DNA from: Prinsepia uniflora | Taxonomy: Eukaryota > Streptophyta > Magnoliopsida > Rosales > Rosaceae | NCBI GenBank assembly: GCA_032719365.1 | Contig: CM064876.1 | Location: forward strand, 54,865,864-54,929,863 | Direction of reading: 5' to 3' | Length of the DNA: 64,000 nt | Shown here: positions 22,978 through 33,462 of the stretch, in pieces | Position numbering within the stretch: position 1 is the first letter of the stretch | Layout: each line of letters opens with the position of its first letter | The notes under the pieces: model-generated | Told to the model about the DNA's origin: nothing | The model's input: the letters and a program-made list of their open reading frames with translations, nothing else | Database searches by the model: none | Position numbers and translations under genes: made by a program

Positions 22978-23035
22978 AGCGGCGCGTGAAGCCCACGCGC
23001 AGCCACTTCAGGCGGCGCGTGAGGGCGCGTGGCAG
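22978..23035. repeat. CGCG block, conserved across the LTR family (copy in J)
   Basis: GGCGCGTGAAGCCCACGCGC is a hairpin (GCGCGTG/CACGCGC), followed by AGCCACTTCAGGCGGCGCG and TGAGGGCGCGTGG. Equivalents: 4083-4110, 20628-20670, 38388-38435, 42894-42955, 47722-47783, 51018-51060, 54025-54085, 58627-58680, 62400-62460, and a weaker one at about 2810-2890 in H. It is always a few hundred bp upstream (in element orientation) of GTGAGTGGAC. Confidence 0.8.
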
Positions 23036-23327
23036 GGAATCTGGGGAAGGTTCCAACATACGAAATTTTCTATTCGATGTAACGAACATTTTGGGACTGG
23101 TTTCGTGTCAATCGGACACCGTCTCGATATGTTTCGGGGATCGGAAGGTTTAGGTTCGGGATTAAAAATAGTTAAAAATACGGGAAAATTACGGGGCTTT
23201 AGTGGGAGGTTAATTAAGTAGTTAGTAACCTTCTATTACGATTTGGATAGGTTTGGGAGTCCCGGTAACGGTGATCGGCTCGGGGAGCCGTATTACACGC
23301 AAATCGAGGCGACAGCTCGGACGGTCT

Positions 23328-24893
23328 GTGAGTGGACCTTGTTTTCTAAATTGGTGCATGCATAAATGTTTATTATATGTTTATTACTTGTTTGATGATG
23401 CCATGGGTGCATTTGTATGTGGTTACGTATAAGCACGTATTTCGAGGTTTCGGCCTTATACGGTGCTTATACGGGTCTGTATTTCTTTATTGACTTAAAT
23501 GATTTAGTTTTGGATTTCTAAAAGGATAAACTCGGGTATGAGACCCATTTGGTTTTGTCTCGGGCATATGACACTATTTACAACCTTCGGGTCTAAATTG
23601 TGGTCGCGGCGGTGGCTATGTGCACGGCGATCAACGATACGACGCTCGCCTCCGGATTGGGATGTGTTCCTTCCGGAGAGGTCACGATGCACGATTCGTG
23701 GTCGGGCAGCCTGGGGAGGCTCGACTTCGGAGTGCTGACGGTTCAGGATATCGATCAGTGATGAGTGCACCATGATCTTGTGGTGGTCGCGTCGGTTGAT
23801 TCGTTCACGGCGACATACCAGGATTGAGAGCGGTCCTGGATGGATGGTTGCACGCATCACTATGATCGGAGTCGTGACTGACCCTTAGATATCGGGCACG
23901 GTGCCCAGTTGAGTCATATGTTCGGGCACGAGACCCAGTTGTTTGACACTGATGATTTTGGGTCAGGGACCCTAGATGGATTTCCAAGTTCATAACGGTT
24001 TACGGGAACCGGCATGAACTCTGGAAAGGTCATTGTGGTTCATGACGGTTTATGGGAACCGGCATGAACCTTTGTCAGGTCATTCTGGTTCTTGACGGTT
24101 TATGGGGACGGCATGAACCCTGGTTATGTTATTACGGTACATGACGGTTTATGGGAACCGGCATGTTACCTCGGTTATGTTATTACGGTACATGACGGTT
24201 TATGGGAACCGGCATGTTACCTGATTATGGATATTATGGATCATGACGGTTCAGGGGGAACCGGACATGAATGTGTATGTTATGTATATATATGTTCATA
24301 TACCTTCCTTTACTTCTATTATCTCCTCCAGGGAGGGTCGTTGGCCTGGGTGGACCCCGGAGTAGTCACGGAGCACCGACTGAGTGGAGTCACCCCCCAG
24401 TTGGGTTCCTTACTCTCAGGAAGGCTATGGTTACTATTACCTCGGGTAGGGTCAGTGGTCTGCGGACATTGACCTTGACTTTGAGATGACTCGGATTGAG
24501 ACCCGGGTAGCACGCGCGTAGCTTTGGATACCGTGACAGGATTGGTTGTGTGACTTATATATATGTATGTGATGGATATATGATATATGATATGTGGTGT
24601 GCACAGGTGTGCACAGGATTTGAGGAGTGGCTCGTGTACTTGGTTTCTTTATGGTTTGGGGCCGAGTCCCTTATGGATTTGGGCAGTGGCCCGTATGGTC
24701 GTTTTTATTGTGGTCCTTTCGACCTTGGTTTTTATCTGCTTTGGGCTTAGTCCCACATATGGTTTGTTTTTGGGTAAATGGTTTTCGAATGCATGCATGC
24801 TTTTTAGTGGAGGGTACAAATGTCTTATGAAATGTTTTTATAAACTCTTTGTTTTGTCCACTCACAGTTTTTAATGTTTTGACTGCCCTTCAG
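23328..24893 (+). other. Intron-like segment bounded by inverted repeats in LTR J
   Basis: It begins GTGAGTGGAC, a good splice-donor sequence, and ends with a pyrimidine-rich acceptor-like stretch (GACTGCCCTTCAG before GTTGAC). CTGTGAGTGGAC at the left and GTCCACTCACAG at 24856-24867 form a 12-bp perfect inverted repeat. GCATGCAT words lie just inside both ends. The same layout is in other copies (about 4424-5894, 43235-44160, 48063-48986, 62741-63664; minus strand 52535-53730). Splicing is a hypothesis. Confidence 0.4.
23990..24255 (+). repeat. Six-unit, about 50-bp tandem repeat of strong hairpins in LTR J
   Basis: CGGTT starts near 23996, 24046, 24096, 24145, 24196 and 24247. In full units CATGACGGTT is followed by a TATGGG loop and AACCGGCATG, a 10-bp stem with one mismatch. 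LTR D has the mirrored array at about 53140-53380. Further hairpins (e.g. GGGCACGGTGCCC at 23896) precede it. Confidence 0.88.
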
Positions 24894-24999
24894 GTTGACA
24901 TCCGATGTGGACTGTAGCAGAGACCGAGATATCACATACCTCCTCCGGATCCTGGCGTACTCTGATAGCCCGGGAGGGCAATGGTCGGAAATATCCCTT

Positions 25000-25020
25000 G
25001 TCTGACACTTCGTGTCAGAC
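25000..25020 (+). other. Perfect 9-bp hairpin just before the LTR end (J)
   Basis: GTCTGACAC, loop TTC, GTGTCAGAC; about 53 nt from the LTR terminus and hence close to where the primer site would be in a full element. The same hairpin is in D at 52408-52428 with loop GAA on the plus strand (TTC on D's own strand), and a slightly shorter one in E near 57004. It could act in 3'-end formation, reverse transcription or packaging; nothing here decides which. Confidence 0.6.
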
Positions 25021-25157
25021 GGGAGTAGGGTCATCCCGCACTAATCCCGGGGGGATTGGGATGGGTCCTGTCAACATGTGAAGTGTTTTATATGTGTGTG
25101 CATGTATCTATCTAGCACGAGACATTTTGGGAGCTCATTGGTTTTGAGTTTGGTTGG

Positions 25158-25235
25158 AACTCCAAAGTTAAGAGAGTTTGGGTTGGAGCAATCCCAAGAT
25201 GGGTAACCCACCGGGAAGTTGTGTGTGTGTTCCTA
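25158..25235 (+). other. 5S rRNA-derived segment in plus-strand Cassandra 5' LTR
   Basis: GGAACTCCAAAGTTAAGAG, then AAGATGGGTAACCCACCGGG and AAGTTGTGTG match the 5S 3' half. A second copy lies in the 3' LTR at about 25508-25590 (AAGATGGGTGACTCAGTAGG). Confidence 0.85.
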
Positions 25236-25639
25236 GAAACAAAGCCGTAAGGGTTGGGCCCAAAGTGGATAATATGGTGCTAGACGAGTCGGGTTGTGAT
25301 AGAATGGTATTAGAGCTGGACCTTGACTGGAAGTGTGCCAGCGAGGACGTTGGGCTCCAATGGGGGTGGAGTGTAAGAACCGTGTTTTGGGAAGAACGGT
25401 GAACAATCCCACATCTCTCGGGGAGGGAAAGGTGAAGTGTCTTATATATGTGAGCATGTATCTATCTAGTATGAGGTCTTTTGGGAGTTCACTAGTTTTG
25501 GATTTGGTCGGAACTCTAAATCTAAGCTAATTTGGGTTGGAGCAATCTCAAGATGGGTGACTCAGTAGGAAGTTGCGTGTGAGTTCTCCGAAATAAAGCC
25601 GTGAGAATTGGGCCCAAAACGAATAATATAGTGTTGACA

Positions 25640-27100
25640 TATATGTTCATGCATATTTGAAATTTTGTTTTTTCCGACAATTCGAGGATTATTTCATGAA
25701 AATTGATTTATGGGCTTAGGAATGAATACTTAATTAGTTATCATCATTCTTGAAATTTGGCTGAAAAAAGTCTAGGACAACTTTTGATTTCTTCGATATG
25801 TCGCGATAGCAACGACATTGGGTGAAGATTCTTTCATCGTTGAAATGATCGGAGACATCGCCAAAATATCGCCTGATATATTTGAAATTTAAGAGGTCGA
25901 CATCTAAATGGCAGGAAAGGGGGAATATGGGTTTTCCCCCAATATCGTACCTCTCGCCCAATATTGGAGAAAATTGTCAATCGCCTGATACTAAATATAT
26001 CCAGTGAAACCAAGGTTTAAAGCTAATTTTGTTTTTTGTTTTTTCAAATTTCCTCAATCATCCTTCATGGATAAACAGAAGCAGAGCAAACGATCAATTT
26101 GAGAGGAAAACCCAAAAATTGTGTAGCCTTTACAGCTCACTTTGCTTGATTTCTTAAAAAACAATCGGAAAATTCATCATTCAAAGTGGAAATCGAGGCA
26201 ATTTCGATACCCACCTACCTTTTCATCCTCTATAAATTAGGGCAATTCCATCTAATCTAGGCTTTAAGAAAACATTGAGTGAGAAAGAGCGACGCCTAAC
26301 GGCGGGCGGCGACCATCTTGACAACTTCAGTGGAAAGCCAAAGGGTTGCACAGTCGGAGATGGAAAGAGCAGCCATACTCAGTTCTTCTACTTGTCTTCA
26401 CCTGTTTTTTTTTTTTGCACCTCATCTATCAAAGGCACTCACGGTGTCTCAACTCTCTCAATTCTCTAACTTGAATTTTTTTTTTTTAACTAAATGGCAG
26501 ATTGGCAATTATGACATATTGGAAAACGTAGTCGTTGGAAAAATCGACAATAATAAATAAATAGTGCATTGCGCAAATTGGATTATGGATTTTGTTTGCA
26601 AGTCTTTTGTTTATTATTATTAGTTATTTAGGGATTTAAGCCTACACAATGAAAACTAGTGCATTAATCATGCCATCAATGTAATGAAAATATTAAATCA
26701 TAGTGGAGTATTAGTAACATTACATTATATACTTATTATATCAAAATTATTTTGTATCATATCATATTATATATTATATATTTATTATAATAAAATTATT
26801 TTATAATTTTTATTAGTCATATATAAATATCACCGAGTTTAAGTTTTTCATAAAATTTTATTACAAAATTCAAACTTTTGGATGAAATTTTTACTATTTT
26901 TTTAGCGCAAACGATATAGAAATATCTATCATTATTTTCGTAAATTTAATTATAGATATTTTCGTAAATTTAACTATCAATATTTTAAATTTAATTGTCG
27001 ATATTTTTTTCAATATTCATATTTTTATCGTTGGATTCCTTGTTTTTATTTCAAACACTAAAATGAAAATTTCCTCGATATCATCAATATTCTATGTGTT
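25640..27100. repeat. AT-rich intergenic region with a decayed CGATAT-type repeat
   Basis: ATATCG/CGATAT words recur from about 25790. The segment around 26740-26960 (TATTATAATAAAATTATTTT... TTATTAGTCATATATAAAT) is the inverted counterpart of about 32560-32660, on the other side of DHFR-TS. A TATA-like CTCTATAAATTAGG at about 26228 and short open frames near 26275-26560 are present, but no protein is recognisable. Confidence 0.45.
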
Positions 27101-27104
27101 ATTT

Positions 27105-27740
27105 ATAACCGCTAACCGCTAACCAAAGGATGAACACGAATCCATTAAAACCGCTAACCGATCTGCTTCAAACTGTTATTTATCCAACGGTTTAGGTTTG
27201 ACCGAATAAATGTCAAACGGTTTGAGAATCCAAACCGTTCTGTTAGTAATAGTTTGGATTTGGAGTTTCATTTTGAAAATCCGTTAAATCCAAACCGAAC
27301 CGATAAAGAATATATTAATTTTTATTAATGTTTAAATCTATTATTAATACAAAGTAAAAATAATAAAAATAAAAAGATGCCTAGATATACCCATTTAAGT
27401 ATATGTATACTCATATAAAAGTATAATAAAAAATTATTAAATAGTTTGTGTGTTTAATAAATCTTAGTATAGTGATAATGTTTGCAATTCAATACTTAAC
27501 AAGCTTAATATATAAAATTTTGAATATAGGGTATTGCTTTTTTTTTTGTATTCTTATTTTTTGTATATCCTTATTTTTTTTATTTCTTAATGGTTTTAAA
27601 CCCGTTTTGATCCAAACCGAACCGTTAGTAACCGTTTGGATCCAAACGGTTTTATTTCTAATTTAAAAAAATCCAAACCGTATCGAACAATTAAAATTTT
27701 AACAATTTAAATTTAAATATTATTAATATCCATATCGAAC
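27105..27740. repeat. AACCG-rich dispersed repeat upstream of DHFR-TS
   Basis: Both ends and the interior are built of AACCGCTAACC, CCAAACCGTT, AACGGTTT and AACCGAACCGTA words in both orientations around an AT-rich centre. This composition is typical of a small non-autonomous DNA transposon, but no target duplication was defined. Confidence 0.35.
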
Positions 27741-28103
27741 CGAACCGTACTCTGATATTGCCGATTTCTTCTCCGGAATTGCTTCAACAGGCACATGCTC
27801 TTTTTTCACTTATTTTGTTCGGGTAAATTTCCGGGTCACCCGCCCAATAATAGAAAGACAAATTGCCCACTCATGTTGCGCACCGTAGAGCCAGTTTTTC
27901 CACTTTTAAATCTTCGCCGTTCCTCATTAATCAGCCTGGAACCAATCCGTGCGGACTAGTCCGCGACCCAAAGCACGGGCATTTTAGTACGTGTTCTTGT
28001 CTCGGCGGCGAAACTCCACGTCACAGGTGATCCGTTCCCGAATATGTCAGCCACAGCCGCTGTGTCGGAATTATTTTATTTTATTTTTCTCTTCCCCTGA
28101 CCC

Positions 28104-28114
28104 TTTTATATTTT
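28104..28114 (+). promoter_or_regulatory. Candidate TATA box of DHFR-TS
   Basis: TTTTATATTTT follows a pyrimidine stretch (CTCTTCCCCTGACCC), in a suitable place for transcription starting around 28135-28145. Position-based inference. Confidence 0.45.
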
Positions 28115-28378
28115 CTCAGACCATCACAGTGGCAGCTGGGAAGTGAGAAGTGAGAAGAAGATTGAAAAGGATTGAAAGCGAAGAAAGCGGTTTCAGCCTC
28201 AAGCTCCTGCTTTTTCGACTCTTATCTTTTACTTCCTTCTATTCCTTTTCCTCTCAGCTCCTCAATTCCTACTCACTGCTACACTCCCAAACCCTAATTC
28301 TCTCCCGCAGAATTTCTCCACCTTTCTGCGGCTCTTGGCGCCCAGCATTCCCAGATTCCGCGCTTCGGTTTAAGATCG

Positions 28379-28640
28379 GTCAGTTGCTTTTCGCATTCCA
28401 TTCTTCTTCTTTTTTAATTAATATATAAACTAATTTTTTTGAATTTAGATAACAATTAACACTGTATCTATTGACAGTTATGGTAATCGCTTTGGGTGTC
28501 CTGATTTTTTTGTTCATTTATTGTACGCTTGTGTCTGCAATGTTATCCTTTGTTTTCTTCATCGATCTAAAACATATTTATGTTAAATTGTAGGGTTTAC
28601 CGCACTTCCACAACGATTGGCTGTGCGGTTCTCATTTTAG
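28379..28640 (+). other. Candidate 5'-UTR intron of DHFR-TS
   Basis: Donor-like GTCAGT at 28379 and acceptor CTCATTTTAG ending at 28640 bound a T-rich segment between a CT-rich leader and the start codon at 28668. A leader intron is plausible; transcript evidence is needed for the exact ends. Confidence 0.45.
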
Positions 28641-28667
28641 GCAGTTATTTTTAGTTTGTCTCGGTTC

Positions 28668-31583
28668 ATGGGTTCCACTATGGCTGGTGAATTGTTGGTG
28701 ACCGAAAATGGCAATGGTATTACCCAGGCCAATCCACAGAGGACTTATCAAGTTGTTGTGGCGGCGACCCAAGAAATGGGTATTGGAAAGGATGGGAAGC
28801 TACCTTGGAGATTGCCCTCTGATCTCAAGTTCTTTAAGGACGTCACTTTGACCACATCAGATCCTGGAAAAAAGAATGCGATTGTAATGGGTAGAAAGAC
28901 ATGGGAGGGCATTCTTCCTGAGTATCGACCTCTGCCCGGCCGTCTTAATGTTGTTCTGACTCGCTCTGGGAGTTTTGACATTGCTACTGCAGAGAATGTT
29001 GTGATATGTGGAAGCATTGCATCTGCTTTGGAATTGTTAGCTGCTTCTCCTTATTGTCTGTCAATTGAGAAAGTGTTTCTCATAGGAGGTGGCCAGATAT
29101 TAAGGTTTGTCGTGGTTGTTTCTATATTTCAATCCTTGTTCTTTGCTGCTTTTTTTTTATTTTATTTTATTTTTATGAACATTTCTGCATACAGGGAAGC
29201 TCTCAACGCAGATGGTTGTGATGCCATTCACATTACAGAAATAGAGACAAACATTGAATGTGACACTTTTATCCCAGCAATTGATTACTCTGTGTTTCAG
29301 CCGTGGTATTCATCCTTTCCCAAGGTGGAAAATAGCATTCGTCATTCCCTCACAACTTATGTTCGTGTGAGCAGTTCTGCAGTTATCGCCCTTTGTCAAA
29401 ACAATGCTCAAATCTTTAATAGTAAGTCAGATTCCATTAAGTGTGAGGTAAAGAATTTCTCTTTCCTGCCCAAGATGATTTTTGAGAAACATGAAGAGCA
29501 CATGTATCTAAGATTGGTTCAAGAAATAATCTCAGATGGCACTTCTAAGGATGATAGAACAGGGACTGGTACTTTATCACTATTCGGTTGCCAGGTAATC
29601 TCACGCTAAGATTTTTGGGAAATTTCTGTTATATTCATTTAACTGGTTCTTGATTAAAAACTCAGATGAGTGATCTTACTCATTTTTCATTGTATCTCTA
29701 CAGATGCGGTTTAATCTGCGCAAAACATTTCCTCTTTTGACAACCAAGGCATGGATATGCTCCCTTTTAAGATTCGTCTCTCCCTTCCTTAGCATACATT
29801 TGACACTAAATCTTTTCTTCTGCATGTGTGTTGCTTTTATTCTTTCTTCAAATGTGATAGATACCAATTTTCTATGTTGGCATGAGGTCAATTATTAGAG
29901 TTGAGTTCCTTATCCATTATCAGTAGGTAAACTGACATACATTTGATCATTTGGCCCATAGAAAGTATTTTGGCGAGGGGTGGTTGAAGAACTTCTGTGG
30001 TTCATCAGTGGTTCAACAAATGCCAAGGTATTACAATTTCATCTGTAAATTATTTGTATGTTTTCCTTGTTTCATACTCTTTACATCACAATGACTACAA
30101 TTGAGCAAGCTGATTTCATTATCCAAAGCTGGAAGTTTGAAATATGTTTTTTCTGATTTCTCTGCACTAAATGCATATAATTTAGTGAATTAACAGCAGG
30201 TGAAAGAAACATTGTCAGGTTTATTGCGTTAAATTATATTCCAATTTTGCTTATCAAGTTTTATTTTGGTTTTAACATTCCATGAATATTGGACCATGTT
30301 CACCATGCTAGTTTGTGATAAGCAAGGTTTGTGACATTAAAGCTATTGATTGCCTGTTGTTGAAAGTGAAGTTTATGCAAAGTAGGTTCTTCCATCTAGG
30401 GCTTACTTTTTATTACTTGGCAGGTCCTTCAGGAGAAAAACATTCACATATGGGATGGAAATGCATCTAGAGACTACCTTGACAGGTAAGTATTAGATTG
30501 CCCAATTGTGTGCAAGGGGCAAGTTTCTTGCATTTTTAAGTGGTTTTGTATCTGTCAATTCAGTGTTGGTTTAACTGACAAGGAAGAGGGAGACTTGGGA
30601 CCAGTATATGGTTTCCAGTGGCGACACTTTGGTGCTAGGTTGGTGATCAGTTTAAGTTTAGCTTCTAGATTGAGTCCATGTAAAGATATAGCTTCAGATT
30701 CACCTATTTCTCTTCCATTTTACAGGTATACGGACATGCATTCTGATTACACTGGCCAAGGATTTGATCAGTTGTTAGATGTTATTGACAAGATTAAAAA
30801 TAATCCAGATGATCGCCGGATTATTCTCTCAGCATGGAATCCTGCTGATCTCAAATTGATGGCACTCCCACCTTGTCACATGTTTGCTCAGGTTTGTCTT
30901 GAGATGGTGCAGAATTTGATTCTTTATTTGATCTCTTTTGTCTTACTAAATCCTTCTTTCTTGTTGCAGTTCTATGTAGCCAATGGAGAGTTATCATGTC
31001 AAATGTATCAGCGTTCTGCTGACATCGGCCTGGGTGTGCCATTTAACATTGCATCATATGCTCTTCTGACTTCCATGATTGCTCATGTTTGTGGTATGCT
31101 TCTGAAGAATACACTCACAAGTTTAGATCTTTTTAGCCAGAACCTTTGTGTTCATAGGCTACCTAAAAGATTTAAGAACCCTCTTTCTGATGTTGCATCT
31201 GTCTTAATAAACTTTCATCTTGCACAGGTCTTCTTCCAGGTGATTTCATTCTTGTTTTAGGGGATGCTCATGTTTACCGCACTCACATCAGGCCTCTGCA
31301 GGAGCAGCTTGAGAAGTTGCCCAAGCCTTTTCCAGTAAGTTTAATTTGAATGTTACATAAATGGTCTCATTTTCTATTTTGAAAGTGTTTTTGGCTTCTT
31401 CCCTCTCTCCTTCTCTTTTTGTCTGTTATATGGATTGGCCAGTTACAACTTCCTACCTATATTCTAATGCAGATTTTGAAGATAAATTCTGAGAAGAAGA
31501 ATATAGATTCTTTTGTGGCAGCTGATTTCAAACTGATAGGTTATGATCCTCATCAGAAGATAGAAATGAAAATGGCTGTATAG
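28668..31583 (+). CDS. DHFR-TS: Bifunctional dihydrofolate reductase-thymidylate synthase, ten coding exons
   Basis: Coding exons: 28668-29104, 29195-29594, 29704-29748, 29962-30027, 30424-30485, 30564-30638, 30726-30891, 30970-31093, 31228-31334, 31473-31583. They total 1593 nt and 530 residues, in frame throughout. The N-terminal DHFR domain (exons 1-2) shows VVAATQEMGIGKDGKLPW, the LPSDLKFFK acidic active-site segment, IVMGRKTW and the FLIGGG nucleotide-binding turn. The C-terminal TS domain (from late exon 2) shows DRTGTGT, LLWFISGSTNAK, LPPCHMFAQ with the catalytic Cys, QRSADIGLGVPFN and GDAHVYRTH, ending KIEMKMAV. It reduces dihydrofolate and makes dTMP; in plants, as in protists, the two activities are fused. 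I start at the first in-frame ATG of the exon (28668); a second lies at 28680. All key motifs are intact, so the gene looks functional. Intron 3 has a GC donor. Confidence 0.96.
29749..29961 (+). other. GC-AG intron (intron 3) of DHFR-TS
   Basis: Exon 3 ends in codons for LLTTK (ACCAAG) and the next bases are GCATGG. The following exon starts after TTGGCCCATAG with AAAGTATTTTGGCGA (KVFWR). No nearby GT keeps the conserved TTK-KVFWRG reading, so a GC donor is the simplest model. Confidence 0.75.
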
Positions 31584-32429
31584 GGCTCTCTCAAATTTTC
31601 AGAAGAGAGAGCTCAGGGACTTGTCTTTATTCTAGGTGATGATGCTGTTAGTTTTAAGGCAAGTACATCATCTTACATTTTACCCTTTTTTTTTTTTTTT
31701 TTTTTTTTTTTTCTGCTGATGAGTTATTTTTTCTCTAACCCTGCTTATACCTCATTTTTTTCTTACTAATTCAGATAAGTTTACATATCATGGGGTAATG
31801 ATCTTTGGAACTTGGTGAGTTTTTTATTTCTATTACTATTACTATTACCCATCTTTATTAATTCATATGGTACATATGCAACATGGGTATGAGCAGAAAA
31901 ATGTATGGGTGCTTTGCTACGCTAGGATATGCGTAGCTGGAATATTTGATTTGAAATTTTGCAAGAAAGCTTCTACTTTTTAGGTTCATAAACAAACCAA
32001 ACAATAGGAAGGAAATATAAAAGGGCAGCTGTCGTCATAACCGGATCCATAGAAATTGTTCTAATGAACTGATTCTGCAAGTTTAAACCAACTTAAGTTG
32101 TATGATTTGATTATCGAATTACTGGGGTTAGACATTATGTGAGATTGAAGCTGTTTATGTGATGTTTCAGGCATGGGATTTGATGGCTCATGGCGATGTA
32201 GAGTTTCAATCCTGATGAATAACTGGTAGTAGGATATACTTGAAGCTTTGCATTTGTAGTAATTGGTGGTAATCCTTTAGTTCCATATACACTTGTTGGT
32301 TCTAAAGTGATTTAGGATATTTTGTATTCTTTGTTCCCTGGCCTTTTGGACATGGTTTGGCATATCGCTGCATGGATGGCGGTCTTTAAACACTCCATGC
32401 TATGCTACACCGTTATAAGAAAATGAATG
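31584..32429 (+). other. 3' flank of DHFR-TS
   Basis: 3'-UTR and downstream region with no further coding sequence. It contains a 27-nt poly(T) run at 31686-31712. No clear polyadenylation hexamer stands out, as is usual in plants. Confidence 0.6.
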
Positions 32430-33125
32430 TATTTTAATCAAGGATTAAAATATCGATATCGATAAATATATCGCTAGTTAAATTTACGGATATCTCGCCT
32501 TCAATATCGGTATCGATATCGTTTACGGTCAATAATAATGACGGAAATTCGATCTAAAAATTGAAAATTTAGAATAAAATTTTAGGAAAAATTTAAATAC
32601 CCAATGATAGTTATATAAAACTAATAAAAATTATAAAATAATTTTGATATAATAAATATATGATGAATAATATGATACAATAGAGTTCCGTCGATGACTA
32701 ATAATATAAAAATTTGAACATAAATATAAATTAAAGTGAATTATTATAATTAAATGTTAATATAATTAAAAATATAACAATAAGTATAAAAAAATTTGAA
32801 TGGAAGAAAAATTATCAAATGAATAAATATATTTAAAATTGGAAAAAAAAAAATTGAGTTAATATTTGTTCAAAAAACAAGCCAAACTAACTCACTGGTT
32901 TACCCGGCGACATGACCCGGTTATAACTCACTGGTTTTACGTCCGATTTTCATGAAATTTGTTCTTATCTCGATCGTTTTAATGAAATAAGGAGATCGAT
33001 GAGCTTAAAACAAGGAAAACGGTTGATATTTCACTCAATTTCTTTCCTCCTCTCTTACGTGTCGCCGGTCAAATTCACCGATATATCGGCGAAAGTGACG
33101 ATATTTTCATCACTGATCTTAATCA
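32430..33125. repeat. CGATAT-type repeat with inverted ends, downstream of DHFR-TS
   Basis: Left end AATCAAGGATTAAAATATCG, then ATATCGATAAATATATCG; right end CGATATATCGGCGAAAGTGA, then CGATATTTTCATCACTGATC. Inverted, these agree at TCAnnGATnAAAATATCG. The AT-rich centre contains a segment inverted relative to about 26740-26960. Probably a small non-autonomous DNA transposon. No target duplication was found. Confidence 0.45.
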
Positions 33126-33462
33126 CTCTAATACCATGCTGTACTGTTTTAAGAAAATGAATCTAGATCTTATTGCTAATCGAATTGTGATAATATTCGG
33201 TTTGTTTGATTTCGTCAAGTTTGGCTCCTTTTATTTTGAAGGGACTAGTTTAATACTAATGTTTTAGTACTAATGTTTGATGGCCATGGAAACAGCTTCA
33301 AGAAATGTCATGTTTTGTTTTGTGCGCGCATTTTGACTGAGCGCTTTGTTATCGGCGGATTTCAATACAGGAATTCAAGTTACATATTAACTCTAAAATC
33401 ATGAGCAGATATTGATCTCATAATTGTATCTTCCTTATTGCCAAAGTTCCTAGATCCTCCCT

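Larger units (their letters stand above)
18488..25073 (+). mobile_element. Solo LTR J (outer copy), interrupted by K
   Basis: It starts TGTAACGACCCATCCCAAAT at 18488 and ends GGGATGGGTCCTGTCA at 25073. Removing K (18996-22034) leaves about 3.5 kb. Unlike most copies it has no clear target duplication: flanks are GAAAT and ACATG. The site itself is certain because it splits a Cassandra LTR, so mutation or inter-element recombination may have erased the repeat. It contains the best-developed ACGT-motif cluster, a CGCG block, the GTGAGTGGAC/GTCCACTCAC pair, a hairpin array and a terminal hairpin, each listed separately. Confidence 0.85.
18426..25639 (+). mobile_element. Plus-strand Cassandra TRIM split by nested LTRs
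   Basis: The 5' LTR begins near 18426 (GGTAAAGAACCGTGTCTTAGG), is interrupted at 18487/25074 by solo LTR J, and resumes to about 25302. It is followed by primer site TGGTATTAGAGCTGGA (25305-25320), a short non-coding interior, a purine tract (GGGGGTGGAG) and the 3' LTR from 25372 (TGTAAGAACCGTGTTTTGGG) to about 25639. Comparing the LTRs shows where J went in: GGGGAGGGAAAGGTGAAGTG in the 3' LTR against GGGGAGCGAAAT / ACATGTGAAGTG around J. Flanks GATAT and TATAT may be a mutated target duplication. Confidence 0.85.

Noticed and set aside
22820..23221. 133-codon plus-strand open frame in LTR J
   Set aside because: It covers the ACGT cluster and CGCG block and is broken in sister copies; no homology recognised.
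18488..25073. Target duplication for LTR J
   Set aside because: GAAAT and ACATG agree at only one position in register; not reported as a duplication.
28150..28428. Upstream ORF of 92 codons before DHFR-TS
   Set aside because: It is in the CT-rich leader and runs into the probable 5'-UTR intron; no conserved peptide recognised.
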